DNA from: Bacteroidota bacterium
GTDB lineage: Bacteria > Bacteroidota > Bacteroidia > M30B66
Direction of reading: 5' to 3'
Assembly: GCA_027483445.1 (NCBI GenBank)
Contig: JAIXUS010000005.1
Span: forward strand, 204,927-268,926
Length of the DNA stretch: 64,000 nucleotides
Shown: piece by piece, positions 17,728 through 25,663 of the stretch
How the letters are laid out: each line of letters begins with the position of its first letter
How positions within the stretch are numbered: the stretch's first letter is position 1
Made by a program: the position numbers and the translations under genes
The notes under the pieces: model-generated
The model's input: only the letters and a program-made list of their open reading frames with translations
Database searches by the model: none
Told to the model about the DNA's origin: nothing

Positions 17728-18091
17728 AGCTCTAAATTAAGCATCACGAGAGGGCAGAACGCGGCTTATGTTCCTAAATTTTAAGAGGGGCAATGTTAAT
17801 TGCGTCGTAACCTCCACACAATTAGTCACGAGGCCGTTAAATCGCTTGTTTTACGGGCAATCGGCACCAAGCAATCTTTAGTCGATGCTTATGATTTTTT
17901 TTTGGGCGCATGCCCGGTTGGCTCACATTTTTATTCTAGCCTTGAGGTCGGGCACCGCGTGTTTCGCTCAAATCCCGGTCAACGCGCAGCGCGGCCAAGT
18001 CCTTGCTGCCCTTGCCCGGGCTAACCGCTTCACCCGCTTGCGCAACGTGTTCTAAACCGAAGTTTTTTCACTGTGTGAAGCACCTCGGGTT
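17728..18091. other. 364-bp intergenic region holding repeat copy B
   Basis: No credible gene lies here; the only open frame (17800-18024) has no family resemblance and runs through the repeat. The right half is the GC-rich repeat element described separately. The left part may hold the promoter of the AsmA-like gene, but I could not pick a convincing TTTG / TAnnTTTG pair. Confidence 0.6.
17893..18040 (+). repeat. GC-rich intergenic repeat, copy B
   Basis: It starts with a T9-10 run, then the small hairpin GGGCGCATGCCC, then after about 35 bases GGGCACCGCG and a GC-rich block including CCCGG / CCCGGG arms. Copy C at 34985 has the same T run, GGGCGCCTGCC and the identical GGGCACCGCG at similar distance. 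Because the T run precedes the hairpin it is not a terminator in this direction. Confidence 0.65.
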
Positions 18092-18865
18092 TTAATAAGT
18101 CTTTTTATTTTTTCGGTATGTACTGAAGAGTTTCAAGTCTTCCACTTCCAGAAAATCGGCTCCGGTGCCATCGAGTATGCTAAATGCATTCAGGCTTTCT
18201 GGTATTTGCCTCAAAAGCACCAGTCTGCCTGCCTTATGTCCATTTTTTACTTGCCCCATGATGCCCATGTATTGCATGTTGGGCATATTCCCTTCTCCAT
18301 TCCAGTTGTAAAGTTTGCCAAAACTGAGACTCGCCGTGGCTATTTGGTTACCGTTCCAGCGGGCATCAGGTTTTTCGAGGTTTTCGTCAACATGGAGATA
18401 CCGGTTTTCGCTCAGTGCAATCTGCCGAGCCGGCACATCTCCCGAAAGCACAATTCTCACCGCCTTTCTTTTCCGCTGGCCATTTTCAATACCCGATAGC
18501 ATACCAGCATACGCAGCGCATAAGGTTTGCATCTGTTGCCATACCTGAATGCTATCGCCATCTACATTTACAAAAAGGAAAAACTCCTCAGTACGACCTT
18601 CGTAAACATTGCCTCCATTTCCGGCTACTCTCTGTTCGAGTGGTTTTAGGTAGAGGTTTTCAAATGTTTGATTACCGCACCGAATTATGCCATCTTTTCC
18701 CACTTTAACTTTTAACGCGACTCCCGCGCATTGAAAGGTTAAGGCTTCTGTTAACGGGCTTTTTCGCTTGTGGTCTTCGGCCGAAATGGCCTTTTCGAGG
18801 TACACTCCTTGTGCCCACGAAAAAAGAGGCCACATCACCAACAGTAAAACCAAGCGGGCTGCCAT
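18092..18865 (-). CDS. degenerate PI-PLC / glycerophosphodiesterase-like secreted protein
   Basis: 257 aa with a Sec signal ending SWAQG. Along its length the pattern follows the Bacteroidota PI-PLC/glycerophosphodiesterase-type proteins: a KSPLTEAL helix, TFENLYLKPLEQR, a RIVLSGDVP strand, YNWNGEGNMP and a final GADFLEVEDL. The HSHNDY-type catalytic His segment is replaced by ISAEDH and the following His-Asp by IRCGN, so it should be catalytically dead. Recognition is from memory of the family pattern and is moderate. It overlaps the aldo/keto reductase start side by one base. Confidence 0.6.
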   Translation of the reverse strand: MAARLVLLLVMWPLFSWAQGVYLEKAISAEDHKRKSPLTEALTFQCAGVALKVKVGKDGIIRCGNQTFENLYLKPLEQRVAGNGGNVYEGRTEEFFLFVNVDGDSIQVWQQMQTLCAAYAGMLSGIENGQRKRKAVRIVLSGDVPARQIALSENRYLHVDENLEKPDARWNGNQIATASLSFGKLYNWNGEGNMPNMQYMGIMGQVKNGHKAGRLVLLRQIPESLNAFSILDGTGADFLEVEDLKLFSTYRKNKKTY

Positions 18866-19890
18866 TATATACTTTTGCGTTGTTGCACCTGAGTTGAAGT
18901 GCCCCCAAATAGCACGTCTTTTACGCCGTCGCTTTTGAGGAATTCGTGTGGAAAGCCTAATTCTATGGCACTTGCCTTATCGAGTAACGCCATGTCATCA
19001 GCGCCCAGCGTAACATTTAAGCAGCCCAGGCTGTCGAGTAGCTGTTCGGGCCGGCGAGCACCTACAATTGGAATTACTTGCTGTCCTTGTTGGCGAACCC
19101 AGCTTAAGGCCACCTGAGCAGGGCTGCAATCGAGCTTGTTTGCGAGGCTTACCACTTCAGCCACAATGCCATTTGCCCATTCGCTCCGGCGGATGCTCTC
19201 TTCCTTGACTCTTCCAGGCTCTTGTCGGAGGTATTTGCCCGAAAGCGCTCCTCCTGCCAGTGGCGCCCAGGGTGTAACGGCTAAATTTAAGGCCTCGGCC
19301 ATAGGCAATAGGTCGCGTTCGGGACTGCGTTGAAGGAGGCTGTATTCAATTTGTAAAGCGGCAAAGCGGTTCCAGCCGCGCATTTCGGCTATGGTATTGG
19401 CTCGGCTAACAATCCATGCGGGCGTGTCGCTGATTCCAATATAATGCACCAATCCGCGCGAAATGAGGTCGTCGAGGCCTCGCATGACTTCTTCTTCAGA
19501 AGTGGTGAAATCCCAGGCGTGAAGCCAAAGCAAATCGATATATTCGGTATTTAGTCGCTGTAAACTGTCGCGAACCGAGCGCATGAGGTTTTTACGGTGG
19601 TTTCCAGCGAAATTCGGATCTCCATTTCGGTCTTTGAGGGCATATTTTGTGGCCAACACAAAATGATCGCGGCCGGCGGCTATAAACTCACCCAACCAGC
19701 GTTCGCTCGTGCCTTCGGTGTATCTGTTGGCTGTATCGAGAAAGTTGCCGCCGGCGTTTGCATACGTGTCAAATACGGCTTTACTCTCGTCGTAATCAGA
19801 GCCCCAGCCCCATTCTTTTCCGAAAGTCATGGTTCCCAAACACAATTCAGAAACCCGAAGACCACTGTGGCCCAGTAATTTGTATTTCAT
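18865..19890 (-). CDS. aldo/keto reductase
   Basis: 341 aa from the second Met (ATG at 19890). It has the AKR TIM-barrel features: LCLGTMTFG near the N-terminus, FLDTANRYTEG with catalytic Asp and Tyr, VLATKYAL with the Lys and DLLWLHAWD with the His, completing the catalytic tetrad. The C-terminal NADPH-binding motif is PIVGARRPEQL. Substrate unknown; similarity is to the broad YghZ/Kv-beta-like group. It is followed without gap by the degenerate phosphodiesterase-like gene, probably cotranscribed. Confidence 0.93.
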   Translation of the reverse strand: MKYKLLGHSGLRVSELCLGTMTFGKEWGWGSDYDESKAVFDTYANAGGNFLDTANRYTEGTSERWLGEFIAAGRDHFVLATKYALKDRNGDPNFAGNHRKNLMRSVRDSLQRLNTEYIDLLWLHAWDFTTSEEEVMRGLDDLISRGLVHYIGISDTPAWIVSRANTIAEMRGWNRFAALQIEYSLLQRSPERDLLPMAEALNLAVTPWAPLAGGALSGKYLRQEPGRVKEESIRRSEWANGIVAEVVSLANKLDCSPAQVALSWVRQQGQQVIPIVGARRPEQLLDSLGCLNVTLGADDMALLDKASAIELGFPHEFLKSDGVKDVLFGGTSTQVQQRKSI

Positions 19891-19894
19891 CAAT

Positions 19895-21307
19895 TCAAAT
19901 GTCGGTTCTTGATATGTATGGAATTTCGTAAATCAATTCAAACTGTTTTTTATCATTTTTACGAAACACCTTGATGAGATAGTATTGATTCGGTTCTTTA
20001 TTTGGGAACTCCAGCTGAATGGTTGTTTTTTTCTTTTTTATTTTGAAATCAGATTTGCTCAATTTCTGAACCTCAAGAGCCGCATTGGTAACTGTAATAT
20101 TCAGATTAACGCTTTTGGATTCTGAGTTGTTTAAATCGAGTTGAATTGCTTGTTGATTTTCCCAAACCTTTTGGAGCTGAAATGGTTTAGCGCTGGCATA
20201 TACATCAATGACTTTTCCGGCGATTTTATTTTGGGAAAAAACAAATACCGGTGTTTGCCGAAACGTTTCTGAATTTCTCCATGGGAGTGGGAAATCAATC
20301 ATCCAACGATAAGGGTTTTGCATGGTAGAATTCCAATACACAAATAGCGGGAACGCTTCCACTCCAACATTAATATCTGTTTTTGCTGAGGCTTCCAGAA
20401 AAGGCATTGTTGGCGTTTCCATCGGTTGCATATAATAAACAAACCCCGGAATTTCCGGATTCACAATACGCAACCCAGGCTGATAGTAGGCTACCGGCAT
20501 ACCAATGTTGGAACCGATAAACAGTCCATCAGAAAAATGGGTTAAAAATAAGGTATCACGATTTTCGATGAATTGATCATTTAAATGAATAATCTGATTT
20601 AAGAAAACGTAACGCGGCCCCGATTCTGTCGTGTCAATTCGCACAAGCTTGTGCATTAATGCGAATCCACTTTCCCATTGTTGGGTTTGGGGGTTTTTAG
20701 CTTCAATGGTAAATTGAATGGCGTCGCCGGGTTTTAAATAGTCGGGTCTGCAAACAAGCGCAGGTAGCGTTGCGTCTTTGTTTTCGATATATTTTAATAC
20801 CTCTGATTCGAAAACTCTACGTTGCTCCGTTTTTTGCCCTTCAAAAATGGTCACCTTGGTTTTCTCGTCCAGAATTACCGTATTTTCTGGATGGCCTATT
20901 TCTTCGAAAACCAAATACCGCGTATTTTTAACGGAATCAAATTCGGTTCTTCGTTTAACTTTTGATTTCCGGCTAAACATTACACCGTCCTCCTTGTCGT
21001 CGAGCGGAAGAAAATGCCTGAGCACCGAAGAAGAACGGATTTCAATGTAGTTCGAATTGATACACGTCTGGTAGGAAATTGTGTCTCGAAATTGTGGATA
21101 TTCTGAAAATTCCCCAATGCTGTATTCTGTGCAGGTGTCTTCTCCTGTGACTGTGACTTTTTTATCGAGAATTTTTTCCATCACAATTGGGACAAACCCA
21201 TTGCCAAAGATTTTTGCCCGTGAATAAAATAGGTCTGTTTGAGCGTTGAGTTCAGTGCAATGAATTAACGTAAATACAATGCCTATCCAAAAGTATCTTG
21301 AAATCAT
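19895..21307 (-). CDS. secreted protein of unknown function
   Basis: 470 aa with a signal peptide ending LNAQ. The rest is beta-rich, with many Lys/Ile/Asn/Tyr residues and a basic C-terminal strand region (KIKKKKTTIQLEF). No sorting domain, lipobox or catalytic motif is visible. It has two Cys pairs early (CTEYS, TCINS). The coding sequence is more AT-rich than flanking genes. It ends 5 bases before the aldo/keto reductase start, so readthrough is likely. I do not recognise a family. Confidence 0.8.
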   Translation of the reverse strand: MISRYFWIGIVFTLIHCTELNAQTDLFYSRAKIFGNGFVPIVMEKILDKKVTVTGEDTCTEYSIGEFSEYPQFRDTISYQTCINSNYIEIRSSSVLRHFLPLDDKEDGVMFSRKSKVKRRTEFDSVKNTRYLVFEEIGHPENTVILDEKTKVTIFEGQKTEQRRVFESEVLKYIENKDATLPALVCRPDYLKPGDAIQFTIEAKNPQTQQWESGFALMHKLVRIDTTESGPRYVFLNQIIHLNDQFIENRDTLFLTHFSDGLFIGSNIGMPVAYYQPGLRIVNPEIPGFVYYMQPMETPTMPFLEASAKTDINVGVEAFPLFVYWNSTMQNPYRWMIDFPLPWRNSETFRQTPVFVFSQNKIAGKVIDVYASAKPFQLQKVWENQQAIQLDLNNSESKSVNLNITVTNAALEVQKLSKSDFKIKKKKTTIQLEFPNKEPNQYYLIKVFRKNDKKQFELIYEIPYISRTDI

Positions 21308-21312
21308 GACAC

Positions 21313-21320
21313 CAAAAATA
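21313..21320 (-). promoter_or_regulatory. candidate -7 element just before the 470-aa gene
   Basis: Read leftward it is TATTTTTG, a perfect TAnnTTTG, followed by five bases and the ATG at 21307. A start of transcription at the usual distance would give a leaderless or nearly leaderless mRNA. No TTTG is found at the -33 position. Confidence 0.3.
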
Positions 21321-21387
21321 GCGATGAAATGGGGTAGATGCGTGCGTTCCGAAAAAAATGTAACTTAGCCTAATCACTCTTACAGCC

Positions 21388-21933
21388 ATGAATCGTACAT
21401 TGAATTATTCAGTCATTACTGTTTTATTGTTCGCCTTTTTGTTTTCATCTTGTAAAGAAACCCTCAAAGATCTTACCTTCTCCAGGAAATATGCGAGTGG
21501 TGTTTTTACCGTAGATACCACTTCACAGGTTGGTGTATTCGAACTTAACCAGTTCGAGGTAGATCCGGATTTAATCAAAGAGCTTGGCGATAAAGGCTTT
21601 AATATCAATAATTTAAAGCAGGTAACCATCAAGCGGGTGACCGTTAAAAATGTAAATACCGCACAAACGCTAAATTACTTCCGTTCGTTGCAAGTGAGAA
21701 TGTCGGGTGCAGAAGGCTCCGGCGAAGTGGTCTTTGCCAATTTTACCTTACCCGAAGAAACTACACAGCAAACGGTCGATTTAACGCCAGAAAGCACTGA
21801 ATTGCGCGACCTGTTCAAGAGCACGCCGGTGAAGTTTAGCATTTACGGCGAAACAGATTTGCCCATTCTGCCCGATGCAGTTCCGCTGCAAGCCGAATTG
21901 GAATTTGAGTTCAAAGCAGCATTGGGCAACTAA
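21388..21933 (+). CDS. lipoprotein of unknown function
   Basis: 181 aa with a lipobox LFSSC at about residue 22. The mature protein is beta-rich with several LTxE and VxN motifs and looks like a single beta-sandwich of the LEA/immunoglobulin size, but I cannot name it. It is divergent from the 470-aa gene and is 8 bases upstream of the TauE-type transporter gene, so the two are probably one transcript. Confidence 0.82.
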   Translation: MNRTLNYSVITVLLFAFLFSSCKETLKDLTFSRKYASGVFTVDTTSQVGVFELNQFEVDPDLIKELGDKGFNINNLKQVTIKRVTVKNVNTAQTLNYFRSLQVRMSGAEGSGEVVFANFTLPEETTQQTVDLTPESTELRDLFKSTPVKFSIYGETDLPILPDAVPLQAELEFEFKAALGN

Positions 21934-21941
21934 ACCATCTT

Positions 21942-22721
21942 ATGGACTTATTTTGGATGTGTTTTGCGGCCTGTTTGGCCTCAATACTCACATTCTTTAG
22001 TGGCTTTGGATTGGGCACACTGCTTATGCCCGTGCTCTCCCTGTTTTACGGACCGGCCAACGGTGTGATGCTCACGGCATTTGTGCACTTTTTAAATGGA
22101 GTATTCAAAGCGGCCTTGCTTCGAAAGCACATGCAAACCAATGTGGCATTGAAGTTTGCACTTTTTGCAATTCCTTCAGCTATCGCCGGTAGTTGGTGCC
22201 TGTTCTATCTCAGCGATATTGCCGAAGAACCACTCTTCGCCTTCCATGAAGGCAGGGCTCAATTCCTAATCGATCCGCTTGGTCTTGTTATAGGTGTCCT
22301 CATGATTTTATTTGGCCTGATGGAACTCCTTCCACGGTTTCAATCGCTCTCCTTCTCTCCGCGCTTACTGTGGCTGGGTGGCTTCTTATCGGGTTTTTTC
22401 GGAGGTTTAAGTGGTCACCAGGGCGCCCTCCGAAGTGCTTTTCTCATTCGTTTGCAGTTGACCAAGGAGCAATACTTAGCCACCGGCGTGCTCATTGCCC
22501 TGTTTATCGACCTGACACGGTTGCCGTATTATCTTTTTTATAGCCACAATGCCTCTTTTTCAGCCATCGAAATGCTTCCGGTTTTACTGTCGGCATTGTT
22601 CGGAACTTGGCTGGGAAATCGATACCTGAAGAAAGTATCCATTCAATGGGTTCGAAATGCAGTTGCAGCCTTTCTGCTCTTGTCGGGACTAGCGTTTTTA
22701 ACGGGCTTTCACTTTTCCTGA
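21942..22721 (+). CDS. TauE/SafE family sulfite-exporter-type membrane protein
   Basis: 259 aa with about eight hydrophobic segments. The N-terminal FFSGFGLGTLLMPVL and the internal repeat GGFLSGFFGGLSGHQGALRS are the paired Gly-rich motifs of the TauE/SafE/DUF81 family. Members move sulfite, sulfonates or other organic anions; the substrate here is unknown. A second member of this family lies at 29282. It follows the small lipoprotein gene. Confidence 0.88.
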   Translation: MDLFWMCFAACLASILTFFSGFGLGTLLMPVLSLFYGPANGVMLTAFVHFLNGVFKAALLRKHMQTNVALKFALFAIPSAIAGSWCLFYLSDIAEEPLFAFHEGRAQFLIDPLGLVIGVLMILFGLMELLPRFQSLSFSPRLLWLGGFLSGFFGGLSGHQGALRSAFLIRLQLTKEQYLATGVLIALFIDLTRLPYYLFYSHNASFSAIEMLPVLLSALFGTWLGNRYLKKVSIQWVRNAVAAFLLLSGLAFLTGFHFS

Positions 22722-22749
22722 TCAGGTCATCCCCGGAAGGGGACTAAAC

Positions 22750-23490
22750 TTATTGCAAAGCCTTCCAGCTCAACAGGCCAAGCTTGTGTAAGCGATACCT
22801 TATTGAGACCCGCAATACGCCAAGACCGTAAATTGCACTTCTCTTAAAGTTAATCGATGAAGCTTCTTCAAAATACTTGGTAGGACAGGTAATCTCTCCA
22901 ATTTCAAAGCCCTTGGCAAAGATTTGGGCGATCATCTCATTGTCGAAAATGAAATCGTCGGAATTGGCCTGCAAATTCAATGAGCGCAGCACTTTGCCCG
23001 AAAAGGCCCGATAACCGGTATGGTATTCTGAGAGCTTTTGGTTGAGCAACAGGTTTTGGAATAAGGTTAAAAAGCGGTTAGCCACATATTTGTACATGGG
23101 CATGCCTCCTCGAAGAGCACCTTTACCTAAAATGCGCGAACCAAAAACTACGGGGTATAAATCGTTCGCAATTACGGCCACCATTGAATGGATTAGCAAG
23201 GGCGTGTACTGATAATCGGGGTGGAGCATAACCACAATGTCGGCATTCAACTCCAACGCTTTGGCGTAACAGGTTTTCTGATTTCCTCCGTACCCCTTGT
23301 TTTTTTCGTGGCGAATAACATGGCGGATCCCGATTTTTTGCGCAAGCGCGGATGTGTTGTCGCGACTGTGATCGTCGACCAAAACCACCTCATCTACAAT
23401 ATCGAAAGGGATTTCGGCGTAGGTTTTTTCGAGCGTTCGTTCGGCATTGTAGGCCGGTAACACTACCACCACTTTTTGGTTTCGAAACAT
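22750..23490 (-). CDS. family 2 glycosyltransferase (dolichol-phosphate mannosyltransferase-like)
   Basis: 246 aa from the ATG at 23490, which puts the first strand KVVVVLPAYNAERTL at the N-terminus; the frame continues upstream without a better start. VDEVVLVDDHSRDNT and MLHPDYQYTP (replacing the usual DADLQ motif by HPDYQ) mark the DPM1/GT2 group. There is no C-terminal membrane domain. It likely transfers a sugar from a nucleotide donor to a lipid carrier or glycan at the inner membrane. Just before the ATG is TATTTTCG, a near match to a -7 element. Confidence 0.88.
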   Translation of the reverse strand: MFRNQKVVVVLPAYNAERTLEKTYAEIPFDIVDEVVLVDDHSRDNTSALAQKIGIRHVIRHEKNKGYGGNQKTCYAKALELNADIVVMLHPDYQYTPLLIHSMVAVIANDLYPVVFGSRILGKGALRGGMPMYKYVANRFLTLFQNLLLNQKLSEYHTGYRAFSGKVLRSLNLQANSDDFIFDNEMIAQIFAKGFEIGEITCPTKYFEEASSINFKRSAIYGLGVLRVSIRYRLHKLGLLSWKALQ

Positions 23491-23562
23491 GGCGCGAAAA
23501 TACACCAAATCATTACCTTGCGCCCAATGGGTTGGATTTCGCCGAAAAAAAAGTGGCGAATG

Positions 23563-23593
23563 TTTGTGCTGTATTGAGTTTTTCGTACTATAG
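23563..23593 (+). promoter_or_regulatory. candidate promoter of the START-lptF-ribBA operon
   Basis: TTTG at 23563-23566 is followed by exactly 19 bases and TACTATAG. The -33 element and spacing fit the Bacteroidota consensus; the -7 element matches only partly (TA conserved, ATAG for TTTG). It lies 25 bases before the ATG at 23618. Confidence 0.3.
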
Positions 23594-23617
23594 CAAATCA
23601 CAAAATACGCCAGCTGT

Positions 23618-24001
23618 ATGGCAGAAATGAAAAAAATAGAACTTGAATACCTGCTGCGATGCTCGCCGGGAGTCCTTTATTCCTTCCTCACCGAACCCAG
23701 CGGGCTTTCTGAATGGTTCTGCGATAACGTGAATGTACGCGGCGGCGTGTATACCTTCATCTGGAACAAAGATTCCGAGCAATCGGCCAAGCTCTTAAAC
23801 TCCCGTGAGAACATTTATGCTCGATACCGTTGGACCGACGCGCCCGACAGCGTTTATTTCGAGTTTCGTATTCAGGTCGACGACATTACCGGAGAAACGG
23901 CCTTGTTAATCACCGATTTTGCCGAAGACGACGACATGGACGAAACAAAGTTGTCGTGGGACAGCGCCATCCAGAAATTGCATCGGGTTATTGGCGCCTG
24001 A
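23618..24001 (+). CDS. START-like domain (SRPBCC) protein
   Basis: 127 aa. IELEYLLRCSPGVLYSFLTEPSGLSEWFCD is the characteristic beginning of the Bacteroidota START-like domain, which folds as a helix-grip around a hydrophobic cavity, as in AHSA1 and polyketide cyclases. The ligand is not known. The C-terminus has an acidic stretch (EDDDMDET) and the closing helix. It heads a rightward operon with lptF-type, glycosyltransferase and ribBA genes. Confidence 0.88.
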   Translation: MAEMKKIELEYLLRCSPGVLYSFLTEPSGLSEWFCDNVNVRGGVYTFIWNKDSEQSAKLLNSRENIYARYRWTDAPDSVYFEFRIQVDDITGETALLITDFAEDDDMDETKLSWDSAIQKLHRVIGA

Positions 24002-24031
24002 TGACTATTTTTGCGGTCCGAAGCTATCCTT

Positions 24032-25663
24032 TTGAAACGCATTGACGCCTTTATTCTGAGGTCTTACCTCGGTCCTTTTGTGCTCACCTTTTTTATTGCC
24101 ATCTTCATTCTGCTCATGCAGTTTGTGTGGAAATATGTAGATGACCTGGTGGGTAAGGGGCTGGAGATAATCATTATTGCAAAGCTTCTGGGGCTTGTTG
24201 CCCTCACAATGATTTCGCTGGCTTTGCCATTGGCCATACTCCTTTCGTCGTTGATGACCTTTGGAAACCTCGGAGAGTACATGGAGCTTACAGCCATGAA
24301 AGCCTCAGGTATTTCGCTCCAACGCGCCATGCGACCCGTTTTAGTGCTTTGCCTCATCATGAGCCTCGGCGCTTTTTTCTTCTCCAATTACGTTTTGCCC
24401 ATCGCAAATCTGAAGATGAAAACGCTCCTGAGCGACATCACCAACAAACGCCCGGAGCTTAATATTAAACCCGGCATTTTCAATTCCGACATTCCGAACT
24501 ATGTGATTCGAATCGGGAAAAAGAGCTCCGACGGTAAGCAGCTTACCGATATCATGATTTACGACCATAGCCGCCACAATGGCAACGAACGGCTTATCAC
24601 AGCCGAACGTGGCCAAATGGGGCAGTCGGCCGATAAACGCTATCTCGAGCTACGGCTTTTCAACGGAGCCTCGTACACCGAAGCCGGAATGTCGGGCCGA
24701 CGAAGACAGAATTTCCCCTTCCTGCGTGAGCAGTTCAACGAAGACCTCATTCGCTTTGACCTTTCGCTGTTCGACTTCAGCAAAACCGATGAAAACCTGT
24801 ACAAGAAAAATTATCAAATGCTCAACCTTGCGCAGTTGCAAGCCGAAACCGACACCCTTGTGGAAAATCTTCGTCGCGACAAGCTTTATCTGCCCAAAGT
24901 GCTGTTTAACGGACCTTACTACGATTTAAACAAAGCGTACTCAACCAAGGTACAAGAAGAAAAACCCAAGAAAGTCAATTCAGACACCCTAAATACATCA
25001 TTTGATTCTACAGCAGTTGATTCTTCTGAACTGAGGCTAAAAAACAAAATCCTCTTGCGGAGAATGATGTCCACAGGCGAGGTTCCTGATTCGGCTCAAA
25101 TGGCTGGAATGTCGGCCCAAAAGCTGGAAGAGGTGGCCCAAATTCGCACTGGTCGTACCTTGAAAAACAAGAAAAAGGTACTGGAAAATTTCACGCCCGA
25201 CGAACGCATTCGGATCCTTGAGCAGGCTTCCAACGCGATACGCGCCGGTAAAAGCACCCTTGAGTTTTCGATTCAAACGTTTGACCAGGAGCAAGAACGC
25301 ATCTACCGCCACGAAATCGAGTGGCATCGAAAGTTCACACTCTCCTTTGCTTGCCTTGTGCTATTTCTGATCGGAGCACCTTTGGGAGCCATTGTGCGCA
25401 AGGGCGGACTAGGAATGCCAGTGGTTTTCTCGCTGATTTTCTTCATTTTATATCACATGATTTCCATAACCGGTGAGAAACTTGCCCGCGAAGGCGTATT
25501 TACGCCCTTTTGGGGAATGTGGTTTTCTTCGGCCATTTTGCTGCCGGTTGGATTGTTCCTCACCTATAAATCAACCCGCGATTCTGCATTGTTAAATGCC
25601 GATGCTTATCTCCGTGTTTTTCAAAGTATTGGTGCCTTTTTCAGGAGCAAAGCCAAAGCATGA
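24032..25663 (+). CDS. LptF/LptG family permease
   Basis: 543 aa. Three hydrophobic segments at the N-terminus, a large soluble middle part and three more at the C-terminus (about 430-530) give the YjgP/YjgQ plan; IDAFILRSYLGPF and MQFVWKYVDDLVGKGLE are typical. In the LptB2FG complex it extracts lipopolysaccharide from the inner membrane. No ATG precedes the conserved start; TTG at 24032 (giving KRIDAFILRSY) fits the family best, with another TTG at 24011. It overlaps the following glycosyltransferase by 4 bases. Confidence 0.9.
   Translation: MKRIDAFILRSYLGPFVLTFFIAIFILLMQFVWKYVDDLVGKGLEIIIIAKLLGLVALTMISLALPLAILLSSLMTFGNLGEYMELTAMKASGISLQRAMRPVLVLCLIMSLGAFFFSNYVLPIANLKMKTLLSDITNKRPELNIKPGIFNSDIPNYVIRIGKKSSDGKQLTDIMIYDHSRHNGNERLITAERGQMGQSADKRYLELRLFNGASYTEAGMSGRRRQNFPFLREQFNEDLIRFDLSLFDFSKTDENLYKKNYQMLNLAQLQAETDTLVENLRRDKLYLPKVLFNGPYYDLNKAYSTKVQEEKPKKVNSDTLNTSFDSTAVDSSELRLKNKILLRRMMSTGEVPDSAQMAGMSAQKLEEVAQIRTGRTLKNKKKVLENFTPDERIRILEQASNAIRAGKSTLEFSIQTFDQEQERIYRHEIEWHRKFTLSFACLVLFLIGAPLGAIVRKGGLGMPVVFSLIFFILYHMISITGEKLAREGVFTPFWGMWFSSAILLPVGLFLTYKSTRDSALLNADAYLRVFQSIGAFFRSKAKA

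Noticed and set aside
22722-22749. CCCC-GGAA-GGGG hairpin between convergent genes
   Set aside because: Only four base pairs and no T run; too weak to call a terminator.
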